From positions 27,667 through 91,666 of the forward strand of contig JACRMS010000035.1 of the NCBI GenBank assembly GCA_016214845.1: a stretch of 64,000 nucleotides of DNA, in the 5' to 3' direction. Below, one piece after another: positions 57,447-64,000 of the stretch. The notes under the pieces are model-generated. The model did not search any database and had not been told where the DNA came from. It worked only from the letters and a program-made list of their open reading frames with translations. Within the stretch, counting starts at the first letter, position 1. Each line of letters starts with the position of its first letter. The DNA comes from Nitrospirota bacterium (lineage in GTDB: Bacteria; Nitrospirota; Thermodesulfovibrionia; UBA6902). Made by a program: the position numbers and the translations under genes.

Positions 57447-58220
57447 ATGCTCCCATTAAAAGACAAAGTCGCTTTGATAACAGGCAGCTCAAGAGGCATC
57501 GGAAACGCGATCGCGCGCAAGCTCGCCCTTGCCGGAGCGGACATTGTGGTAAATTTCAGGAAGGCCGGGGGCTCTTCTCAGGAACAGGCTGAACAACTGT
57601 GCAGGGAAGTGGAAGGAATGGGACGCCGGGCCCTGATGGTCCAGGCTGACATAGCGGTAAAAGATTCGGTGAAAAAGTTGTTCGCCGAGGTGAATGAAAA
57701 ATTCGGACGGCTCGACATCCTTATACTCAACGCTGCCAAGGCGCCTTTTAAACCGATCGAAAAACTCTTTGAGCGGGAGCTGCGGCAGTTGGTTGAAACA
57801 AATTACCTCGGCAACATATTCTGCATTCAGGAGGCATTGCCCCTTTTGGAAAGATCAGGCGGGAAGATTGTTTTTATCTCAAGCCTCGGCAGCCGGTTTT
57901 ATAATCCCGCTTACCCGCTTGGCAGCATGAAGGCCGCGATGGAATCAGTTGTCCGGGACTGCGCGGAAGGACTGAGGCAAAAGAACATCTCGGTCAACGC
58001 GGTCTGCGGCGGCATTGTCAAAACCGATTCGTTTAAAGTGCTGAGACAGTTCTGGGAGAATATCGACATGCTGCCGGAGAGTCTTTTTGTAGAGCCGGAT
58101 GAATTAGCCGACGTCGTGGTTTTTTTATGCGGCAAAGAAAGCAGGGGGATCACCGGCCAGACAATCGTTGTCGATAAAGGGCTGAGCAACGCGATCTGCA
58201 GATTGCCGGAGAGCAAATGA
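57447..58220 (+). CDS. FabL-like enoyl-ACP reductase (SDR)
   Basis: A 257-aa short-chain dehydrogenase. NAD(P) motif TGSSRGIGNAIA (~13-24), NAA in LILNAAKAPF and the active-site segment SSLGSRFYNPAYPLGSMKAA, whose spaced Tyr and Lys resemble FabL (enoyl-ACP reductase III) rather than FabG. NAVCGGIVKTDSFK and GQTIIVDKG-like (GQTIVVDKGLS) further support this. It probably reduces double bonds on chains carried by the downstream ACP. No ribosome site is visible before the start. Confidence 0.75.
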   Translation: MLPLKDKVALITGSSRGIGNAIARKLALAGADIVVNFRKAGGSSQEQAEQLCREVEGMGRRALMVQADIAVKDSVKKLFAEVNEKFGRLDILILNAAKAPFKPIEKLFERELRQLVETNYLGNIFCIQEALPLLERSGGKIVFISSLGSRFYNPAYPLGSMKAAMESVVRDCAEGLRQKNISVNAVCGGIVKTDSFKVLRQFWENIDMLPESLFVEPDELADVVVFLCGKESRGITGQTIVVDKGLSNAICRLPESK

Positions 58221-58227
58221 CACGAGA

Positions 58228-58325
58228 AACAGAAGTTGAGAAGCTGGGAAGTTGAGAAGCTGGGACAAAGAATAAACCCTGTCTTTCTCAACTTCATAAC
58301 TTCTTATCCTCTCAACTTCTTTCTA
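58228..58325. repeat. word repeat (AGTTGAGAAGCTGGG family)
   Basis: AGAAGTTGAGAAGCTGGGAA repeats tandemly at the left, and CTCAACTTCATAACTTCTTA and CCTCTCAACTTCT lie at the right as inverted partners. The same family is inserted in the RND exporter gene. Confidence 0.6.
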
Positions 58326-58342
58326 AATATTAAGGAGGCATT

Positions 58343-58906
58343 ATGGGTCAGAACCTTGTTACAGAGGAAAAAGTTTTTGGTGAATTGAAAAAGGCCGTTG
58401 TTGAGACGCTGAGGGCTGATGAAAATAAAATTAAACCTGAGACGTCTTTGATAAAAGACCTGGGCGCCGAGTCGCTCGATTTTCTTGATATCAACTACAG
58501 GCTGGAGCAGGCGTTCGGCATCAAGATGGCCCGCCATTTCGTACTTGAACATATAGAGGAAATGTACGGCGAGGGCACTGCCCTTGATGAGAACGGCCAA
58601 CTGACAGACAAGGCTGTTGCGGTGCTGAAGATCAGGTTCGGCGAAAATGTCGCCGAGTTAAAACCCGGAATGGACATGGACGAGATACCCGCGCTGGTCA
58701 CCGCGCAGTCAATGGTAAGCGGCGTGATGGACATCCTCGACAGCCTGCCTGAGAAATGCACAAAGTGCGGAGCGTCTTCATGGAAATCCGAGGACGGCGT
58801 CAAGGTAAAATGCGGTTCCTGCGGCGAGGCAGCGGAATACTCAAACGGCGACGACCTGATCAAGGCATGGCTTACAAAAGTACAGGAAGAGAAGAAGCTA
58901 TTTTAA
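58343..58906 (+). CDS. acyl carrier protein with C-terminal zinc ribbon
   Basis: A 187-aa protein. The N-terminal ACP domain has the phosphopantetheine Ser in LGAESLDFLDINYRL (~38-52). A helical middle follows. The C-terminus has CTKCGASS and CGSCGEAAE (~134-160), a four-Cys zinc ribbon not found in standard ACPs. GGAGGCATT precedes the start. Between a FabL-like reductase and a ketosynthase, it likely carries a specialised acyl chain. Confidence 0.8.
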   Translation: MGQNLVTEEKVFGELKKAVVETLRADENKIKPETSLIKDLGAESLDFLDINYRLEQAFGIKMARHFVLEHIEEMYGEGTALDENGQLTDKAVAVLKIRFGENVAELKPGMDMDEIPALVTAQSMVSGVMDILDSLPEKCTKCGASSWKSEDGVKVKCGSCGEAAEYSNGDDLIKAWLTKVQEEKKLF

Positions 58907-58907
58907 A

Positions 58908-58980
58908 AGGGATTGGGGATTAGGTGTTAGGGATTAGCAAGAAAAAACCAACCCCCAATCCCTGACCCCTAACCCCTATC
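58908..58980. repeat. word repeat (GGGATTGGGGATTAGG... / ...CCCTAACCCCTA family)
   Basis: GGGATTGGGGATTAGGTGTT and CCCCCAATCCCTGACCCCTA are inverted partners. The same words occur in the start of lpxI. It occupies the gap before the ketosynthase, whose start has no ribosome site. Confidence 0.6.
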
Positions 58981-58993
58981 TAATTTAAACATT

Positions 58994-60289
58994 ATGAGCG
59001 CTCAATCTTTAAAACGCAGAGTAGTAATAACCGGATACGGGATGGTTACGCCTTCGGGAAAAAATACCGTGGAGACCTTTGAGAACTGTACAAAAGGCGT
59101 CTCCGGCGTTGACTACATTAAATCTTTTGACACCACCGGCTTTCCCTGCCGGATCGCGGGTGAAGTCGACGATCAGTGGATCGACGACTTTGAGAACAGG
59201 ACTGATCAGAAGCTGAGAAAATTTTCCTCCCGCGGCCTCAGATTAATGAGGATCGCCGCGACAGAGGCGGCGAAGATGGCAAGCCTTGATAAAGTTGATG
59301 ACCGCGGCGGCATCGGCGTTTCCCTCGGCTCCCACGGCGACAACCCCTCTGTCAATGAAATGCTGTTCGTCAATAAGTTCTATGACGGCGAAGGCCATTG
59401 GGACATGAAAAAACTTACACAGAGCGGCGGGTATCCCTACATGCTTTTCTTCCGCAGAAAGCCCGATACCGCAACGTCCCTGCTTGCGACCCTTTTTAAT
59501 TGCAAGGGGCCGACACTTTCAATAGTCTCAGCCTGCGCCGCTGGCTCTCAGGCCATCGGCGAGGCTTTCAGGATAATCCAGGACGGGAAAAGCGATGTCA
59601 TGATCGCCGGAGGCTGCGAGGCGACAATTGATTTCGCGGGCATGACGGGATTCATTTTATTGAAGGCGTTGTGTGAGAAATACACCACGCCCCAGACAGC
59701 GTCCCGGCCTTTTGACAGAAAGAGGAACGGTTTCGTAATGTCCGAAGGCGCCGCAGCCGTGATACTTGAAGACCTCGAACACGCGCGCGCAAGAGGGGCG
59801 CAGATATTGGGGGAGCTGAAAGGCTACGGCTCATCCGCCGACGCTTACCGCATAACCGACACGCACCCTAAGGGACTCGGTGCGATAATAGCGATCAAGG
59901 CCGCGATAGATGATGCAGACATCTCGCTTGATCAGGTTGAATACATTAACGCGCACGGCACATCCACACAGCAGAATGATCTGACCGAGACGCGCGCGAT
60001 AAAAGAAGTGTTCGGCGAAAGGGCTAAAGATATCCCGGTGAGCTCAAATAAATCCATGTTAGGCCACACCATTGCCGCGGCAGGGGCCATTGAATGCATC
60101 CTGACACTCGTGGGAATAACCCGTTCCATCATCCTGCCGACCATTAACCACGAATCCCGCGACCCCAAATGCGACCTCGACTATGTCCCCAACGAGGCAA
60201 GGCACAAAGAACACCGCGTCGCCATCTCCAACTCCTTCGGCTTCGGCGGCCAGAACGCCTGCCTCTGCATCGGGGCTTTTGAAGGTTAA
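58994..60289 (+). CDS. beta-ketoacyl-ACP synthase (FabF-like)
   Basis: A 431-aa ketosynthase with the active Cys in SIVSACAAGSQAIGEA (~173-188), His in NAHGTSTQQND (~322-332) and His in SNKSMLGHTIAAAGAIE (~355-371), and the C-terminal NSFGFGGQNACL. All three catalytic residues are in place. It extends acyl chains from malonyl-ACP. Together with the FabL-like and ACP genes it forms a compact synthesis unit. Similar arrangements in other bacteria make unusual membrane or secondary lipids. Confidence 0.88.
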   Translation: MSAQSLKRRVVITGYGMVTPSGKNTVETFENCTKGVSGVDYIKSFDTTGFPCRIAGEVDDQWIDDFENRTDQKLRKFSSRGLRLMRIAATEAAKMASLDKVDDRGGIGVSLGSHGDNPSVNEMLFVNKFYDGEGHWDMKKLTQSGGYPYMLFFRRKPDTATSLLATLFNCKGPTLSIVSACAAGSQAIGEAFRIIQDGKSDVMIAGGCEATIDFAGMTGFILLKALCEKYTTPQTASRPFDRKRNGFVMSEGAAAVILEDLEHARARGAQILGELKGYGSSADAYRITDTHPKGLGAIIAIKAAIDDADISLDQVEYINAHGTSTQQNDLTETRAIKEVFGERAKDIPVSSNKSMLGHTIAAAGAIECILTLVGITRSIILPTINHESRDPKCDLDYVPNEARHKEHRVAISNSFGFGGQNACLCIGAFEG

Positions 60290-60718
60290 ATCAAAAACAA
60301 TAGTCTCTTCGTTGTCCGGCAAGTCATAATCTCTAAATCGGGGTTCCCATCGGATTTCATGTTTCAGTTGAATGAAGAAGAGCATCAATCTTTAAGGTCG
60401 CATTTTGCGACCTTAAAGAAAGGAAGAGGTCTTCACCGGAAATATTTACCTTATGTCTTTACTGAACATGGGACGATTATGCTTGCTAATGTATTAAACA
60501 GCCCCATTTCAGTTCAGGCAAGTATTCAGGTCGTAAGGGCCTTTGTAAAACTAAGACAACTTCTGTCGACGCATAAAGAGCTTGCACATAAGTTAATTGA
60601 GCTTGAAAGAAAAATAGAAAATCACGATGAAGAAATCCACACAATCTTTGAGGCCATCCGGCAGTTGATGGCCCCGCCGGAGCCGAACAAGAAGAAGATC
60701 GGGTTTATGAGGGAATGA
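60290..60718 (+). pseudogene. ORF6N/KilA-N-type DNA-binding domain protein, 5' truncated
   Basis: From 60338 the frame reads SGFPSDFMFQLNEEEHQSL, KKGRGLHRKYLPYVFTEHGT, IMLANVLNSPISVQASIQVV and a coiled-coil tail, the C-terminal part of phage-type ORF6N proteins. The N-terminal DNA-contacting part before FMFQL is missing. The frame is open back to the ketosynthase stop codon, where it ends. A start at the ATG 60359 would give a 119-aa fragment. It looks like a remnant of a mobile or prophage gene cut at 60290. Confidence 0.65.
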
Positions 60719-60798
60719 AAATAGCGTGATAGCTCGCAAGTGTGAAAGTGTGCTTTAATTGTAAGAGCAATTAGTGTCTGCGTTTAACGGAGGTTTCT
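60668..60798. repeat. 131-bp direct repeat, copy 1
   Basis: It covers the ORF6N C-terminus (ATGGCCCCGCCGGAGCC...) and the following untranslated bases up to AACGGAGGTTTCT. The second copy (61597-61727) has the same length and aligns without gaps, with scattered mismatches. Confidence 0.85.
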
Positions 60799-60809
60799 CT
60801 ATCCCCTCC

Positions 60810-61239
60810 TTAAGGCATTAAGATATTCAATCCTTCTTCAGCTGCTATTTTACAAAGCTTCCGGTCTGAGGAGACAAAGGTAACACTGTCATGACTTAAG
60901 CTCAGGGCCATGGAAAGCTGGATACTGTCAACAGGCTATGTATCTTTTCAGGATGAGTTCCTCTGCCCTTATAATGTCGTCGGCTCTTACATCGAGTATC
61001 ATAATACCGAGAGTACCGATGTCCTGATAGAAGAAACTGTGCTGCATCAGGAATTCTTTTTCTGTCGTGATTTTATCTACCTCGAAAAGTCTCTTCAGGT
61101 TGGAGATGATTTCAATGATTGTTATCGAGGAGATAAAAACAGGCTCTTTAGATTCTTCAAGAATCCTGGAAACTACGGTCGAACCTTTCTCCGGCTGGTA
61201 TCGCTTGAAAAGAGAGCTTGTGTCTATAAAAAAGGGCAT
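60810..61239 (-). pseudogene. PIN-domain (VapC-type) toxin, frameshifted
   Basis: The frame from 61239 encodes MPFFIDTSSLFKRYQPEKGS, the PIN start with its first Asp, then ends after LKRYIAC at 60928. One base out of frame the sequence continues VDSIQLSMALSLSHDSVTFVSSD, RKLCKIAAEEGLNILMP to a stop at 60810. This is the normal C-terminal half of a PIN ribonuclease, with further acidic residues of the active site. A single-base change has therefore inactivated the toxin. Confidence 0.8.
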
Positions 61240-61242
61240 GAG

Positions 61243-61416
61243 TTAGCGTTTTTCTCTTTCCTCAATTACCCTCTTGGAAAGGGACACGCCGATTCCCGAC
61301 AGACTGCGTTGTATGTCCTTCAAGGTAGCATCTGTTCGGCCATGCTTTTTCAGGCGGCGGTGAAGTTTTGTGCTTATATGCGGTTGTCCTTCAGCTTTTA
61401 CAAGTACTTTTGCCAT
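61243..61416 (-). CDS. antitoxin partner of the PIN pseudogene
   Basis: A 57-aa basic protein (MAKVLVKAEGQPHISTKLH, RRLKKHGRTDATLKDIQRSL) ending just before the PIN gene (3-base gap), in the normal VapB position. AAAGGAGATATT precedes the start. It remains intact while the toxin is broken, as expected when an antitoxin alone is harmless. Confidence 0.7.
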   Translation of the reverse strand: MAKVLVKAEGQPHISTKLHRRLKKHGRTDATLKDIQRSLSGIGVSLSKRVIEEREKR

Positions 61417-61963
61417 GGGTTTAATATCTCCTTTTAGCTCAGTTTATCAATAGGGCAAGATAAAGGTCAAGGCGATTAAGTATGTATTTTTTCTTGACTG
61501 CACTTAAGGTTTTCTGCTCTTAACTATCGAGGGAAGTCCCTGGATGCCGTCATCGGATTTTATCAAATGTATAATGAAAGTTTGACCCTTGTCGTCATGG
61601 CCCCGCCGGAGCCGAGTAAGAAGAAGACCGGGTTTCTGAGAGAATGAAAAAAGCGTGATAGCTATCAAATGTGCAAGCGTGTTTTAATTGTAATAGCAAT
61701 TAGTGTCTGCGTTTAACGGCGGTTTCTGAAGAACAGAGGCACCTTCCGTTCGCCTTGCGCACATACAAGCTATCCAGCCTACTCGCGCTTGACATCTTCT
61801 TTGAATCTTCTTGCTGTTTAGTCTGAGATTGATTAATATTAGGCGTTGAATTATTAAGGGGAAACATCTGAATATTGAAACTTAATCTCGATATTTTTCT
61901 AAGCGAGACTTTGAAAACATTGGATGGGTTTTTGGAAAAGTTGGAGTATCTGGGAAGTGAAAT
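61417..61963. other. non-coding stretch with duplicated ORF6N 3' end
   Basis: 547 bases. The only recognisable part is the second 131-bp repeat copy, whose first 51 bases read MAPPEPSKKKTGFLRE, the last residues of an ORF6N protein. The rest (61729-61963) shows no gene, repeat or hairpin that I could support; a long minus-strand reading frame here overlaps the next gene and was rejected. Confidence 0.6.
61597..61727. repeat. 131-bp direct repeat, copy 2
   Basis: It is the gap-free partner of 60668-60798, 929 bases away. The two copies bracket the broken PIN toxin and its antitoxin. The unit could have moved or duplicated by recombination between ORF6N gene ends. Confidence 0.85.
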
Positions 61964-63502
61964 ATGAAACCGATTCGCATCTTCATCAGCAGTGTACAAA
62001 AAGAGTTTGCTAAGGAGCGCGCTGCCCTGCGTGATTATTTGAGGGGAGACCCGCTTTTTCGGCGGTTCTATGATGTTTTTCTCTTTGAAGATGTTCCTGC
62101 AATTGATAGACAGGCCGACGAGGTCTATCTCCACGAAGTTGAACGGTGCGATATTTACGTAGGGCTCTTCGGGAAGGAATACGGAAAGGCAGACGCGAAA
62201 GGTTATTCTCCAACCCATCGGGAATTTGACCTTGCGACGAGGCTCGGAAAACATCGGCTTATTTTTGTCAAAGGCGCTGACGATGACAGCAAGATCCCCC
62301 AAATGCAGGCCCTTATCAAGGCGGCGGGAGACCAGGTGGTGAGACGCCGCTTTGTCAGTGCCGCAGAGCTGGTAGCCGCGATATACGGAAGCCTTGTTCA
62401 ATACCTTGATGAACACGAATTGATACGTTCATCACCCTTTGACGCCTCTTTCTGCAGGAACGCCACCATGGACGATCTGGACGAAGAGAAGATACATACA
62501 TTTCTGAGTCGCGCCCGACAGGCCAGAGGCCTCCCGCTGCCCGAAGAATCCACTGCTTTGGAGGTCCTTACTCATCTAAATCTCCTTGATAAAGAAAGAC
62601 CGAGCAATGCAGCGGTCTTGCTCTTTGGAAAACAGCCGCAACGCTTCCTTATTTCCTCCGTGATCAAGTGTGCCCATTTTCATGGCGTTGAGGTAACCAA
62701 GCCTATTCCCTTTTACCGGATTTACAAAGGAACAGTCTTTGACCTTGTAGATCAGGCTGTTGATTTTGTGCTCTCCAAAATCGATCTTGCTGTCGGGACC
62801 CGCGCTCAGAGCGTTCAGGCACCCGTGGCCTACGAGATGCCCCCTGAAGTGATTCGCGAGGCCATTGTTAATGCTGTGGCCCATCGGGACTATACGAGCA
62901 ACGGTAGTGTACAGGTGATGCTCTTTGCGGACCGGCTTGAGGTCTGGAACCCAGGTACCCTTTCGCCGCCCCTGACCCTTGCAAAACTGCGAAAGCCCCA
63001 CGGCTCCATGCCCTGTAATCCCTTATTGGCCGAGCCGCTCTATCTTACCAAGTACATCGAACGCATGGGCACCGGAACAGGTGATATGATCAAGCGCTGC
63101 CGTGATGTCGGCCTTGACGGACCGGAGTTTGCCCTTACAGACGGCTTTGTGGTTACTATCCCTAGAAAGCCTGAACTGGCCTTCAAAGCCGTAGGCGGGA
63201 TTACCGGGGAAGTCACCGGGGAAGTCACCGGGGAAGTCACCGGGGAAGTCACCGGGGAAGTTAAGAGGCTCCTGACAGTATTGGTTGGAGAGATGAAACG
63301 TACGGACATCCAGGAGGCTCTGGCTCTCCGGCATGAAGACTACTTCAGGGAGGCTTATCTTATTCCGGCGCTAACTGCCGGTATGATCGAAATGACCATT
63401 CCCGGCAAACCCACAAGCAGCAAACAGAAATACAGGCTGACAAAAAAAGGGCGAGACCTCCTGGGAAAACAGACGAAGGAGGCTGGCGACGATGAAAAGT
63501 AA
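61964..63502 (+). CDS. DUF4062 / ATPase-fold (HATPase_c_4-type) protein
   Basis: A 512-aa protein. DUF4062 at ~1-90 (IRIFISSVQKEFAKERAALR, ERCDIYVGLFGKEYG). After a linker lies a region like the transcriptional-regulator ATP-binding group: PPEVIREAIVNAVAHRDYTSN (~288-308), LEVWNPGTLSPP and ERMGTGTGDMIKRC. Five GEVT repeats (~412-431) precede a winged-helix end (KRLLTVLVGEMKRTDIQEAL). Related genes lie in defence or mobile regions, and the role is probably sensing plus DNA binding. The GEVT stretch is a 12-bp DNA tandem repeat that can change length. Confidence 0.75.
   Translation: MKPIRIFISSVQKEFAKERAALRDYLRGDPLFRRFYDVFLFEDVPAIDRQADEVYLHEVERCDIYVGLFGKEYGKADAKGYSPTHREFDLATRLGKHRLIFVKGADDDSKIPQMQALIKAAGDQVVRRRFVSAAELVAAIYGSLVQYLDEHELIRSSPFDASFCRNATMDDLDEEKIHTFLSRARQARGLPLPEESTALEVLTHLNLLDKERPSNAAVLLFGKQPQRFLISSVIKCAHFHGVEVTKPIPFYRIYKGTVFDLVDQAVDFVLSKIDLAVGTRAQSVQAPVAYEMPPEVIREAIVNAVAHRDYTSNGSVQVMLFADRLEVWNPGTLSPPLTLAKLRKPHGSMPCNPLLAEPLYLTKYIERMGTGTGDMIKRCRDVGLDGPEFALTDGFVVTIPRKPELAFKAVGGITGEVTGEVTGEVTGEVTGEVKRLLTVLVGEMKRTDIQEALALRHEDYFREAYLIPALTAGMIEMTIPGKPTSSKQKYRLTKKGRDLLGKQTKEAGDDEK
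63203..63262 (+). repeat. 12-bp tandem repeat x5 (ACCGGGGAAGTC)
   Basis: Five head-to-tail copies, the last with a T for the final C. Each adds four residues (TGEV) and keeps the frame, so copy-number change alters the linker only. Confidence 0.92.
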
Positions 63503-63803
63503 AATGGGACCACAAATGAAAAAACTCGTTCAGGATATTGGCGAACTTGCATCGGCCCGGCAGCAGCTTGCGCGTAAAGCTGAACAACAGTATGCTCTTG
63601 AAGTTGAAGCCATTCTTCAATCTCAATGCCGTGATCCCAGGCGGATCGAACGGCTGCTTGACGGTATGCTCGATTTTTGCTTTGATGAGCAGATGCTGCT
63701 GTGGTATAAAAAACTCTGCCGCTATTACTTCGAAATAGACCCCGCTGCGGCAGCATCGTATGTCACTATCTATCGTGACATGTGGGATGACGAAAGAAGT
63801 TAG
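63492..63803 (+). CDS. hypothetical helical protein next to the DUF4062 gene
   Basis: A 103-aa protein, mostly helical (LVQDIGELASARQQLARKAE, RRIERLLDGMLDFCFDEQML). It overlaps the DUF4062 gene by 11 bases and is likely co-translated with it. No known family by eye. The ~200 bases after it (63804-64000) hold nothing that I could identify. Confidence 0.7.
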   Translation: MKSKMGPQMKKLVQDIGELASARQQLARKAEQQYALEVEAILQSQCRDPRRIERLLDGMLDFCFDEQMLLWYKKLCRYYFEIDPAAAASYVTIYRDMWDDERS

Positions 63804-64000
63804 TTGAGCAGTACGTATAAATCAGCCATGTTTAAATTGACTGACAGATGATGGCTGCCTTTGAGACTGTCTCACTAACTGTGTAAGTTCAATTTTCACT
63901 GTATCCTATCCTCAAACAATATAGCGATCTGAGAATAGACTTGAGACCATCCTCTGAGAGGCATGGTCCATTTTTTATCGAGTTCCAGTGCTGCCATATA

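Noticed and set aside
61700..62416. 238-aa minus-strand frame over the DUF4062 gene start
   Set aside because: It overlaps a gene with recognised domains, and its sequence is Ser/Lys-rich and without pattern.
63203..63262. possible CRISPR-like array
   Set aside because: The units are 12 bases, head to tail without spacers and in a coding frame; it is a simple tandem repeat.

Overview
The window reads as chromosomal DNA of a diderm (Gram-negative-type), anaerobic or microaerophilic bacterium. Supporting features are lipid A genes, TolC-type and beta-barrel outer-membrane proteins, a multihaem cytochrome c, a PEP-CTERM protein, a DsrE/F/H-type sulfur-relay set and a probable UGA-encoded selenocysteine. 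This gene style fits Nitrospirota (Thermodesulfovibrionia-like) or a deltaproteobacterial relative. That placement is an inference from gene content, not from a marker gene. I saw no rRNA, tRNA or CRISPR array.

Layout. (1) 1-4561: lipid A operon lpxD(3' end)-fabZ-lpxA-lpxI followed by a GnnA-like dehydrogenase and a GnnB-like aminotransferase, which suggests 2,3-diamino-sugar lipid A. (2) 4592-23433: a large RiPP (ribosomally made, modified peptide) island. At least seven precursor genes, most of them only 40-68 codons long, share leaders ending in GG but have unrelated cores. They come with a B12-type radical SAM enzyme, a SPASM radical SAM enzyme, two SurA/PpiC-like chaperones, a pentein-fold (deiminase/amidinotransferase-like) enzyme, a cysteine-cluster protein with a PqqD-like C-terminus, and a TolC / C39-peptidase-ABC exporter / HlyD operon. 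Toxin-antitoxin pairs (AbiE, RelE-type) and orphan antitoxins (Phd, DUF433) are interleaved. Several non-precursor proteins carry what look like copies of the precursor leader (pentein N-terminus, radical SAM C-terminus, Phd antitoxin N-terminus); this is the most unusual signal here. (3) 23455-32342: cell-wall, membrane, cold-shock, cytochrome and surface-protein genes, including two proteins that share one secreted domain. (4) 32569-44230: a sulfur island. An ArsR regulator, a DsrE protein with in-frame UGA and SECIS-like hairpin, DsrF, DsrH, sulfide:quinone reductase, TauE/SafE exporter, another DsrE-like protein and a second ArsR are followed by an RND exporter operon with rhodanese, YeeE/YedE transporter, LolA-like protein, CBS protein and beta-barrel. 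(5) 44359-57405: housekeeping and signalling genes (MATE, histidine kinase, response regulator with TPRs, divergent phosphoglycerate kinase, DUF3187, dCMP deaminase, DUF72, MnmA, YkgJ-type protein). (6) 57447-60289: a mini fatty-acid/polyketide cluster (FabL-like reductase, ACP with zinc ribbon, ketosynthase). (7) 60290-64000: a decaying accessory region with a truncated ORF6N gene, a frameshifted PIN toxin with intact antitoxin, 131-bp direct repeats and a DUF4062/ATPase-fold gene.

A second theme is a set of short inverted-repeat word families (phrases such as CACAGATAACACAGAT, GAGTCGCCGACTC, CTTTGCTCTTTGCCC) scattered between genes and, unusually, inserted in frame in coding sequences (mnmA, the RND exporter, the B12 radical SAM gene, the lpxI N-terminus, two signal peptides). 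Several genes (5826, 32604, 49689) have near-consensus promoters whose predicted transcription start coincides with the start codon, suggesting leaderless mRNAs.
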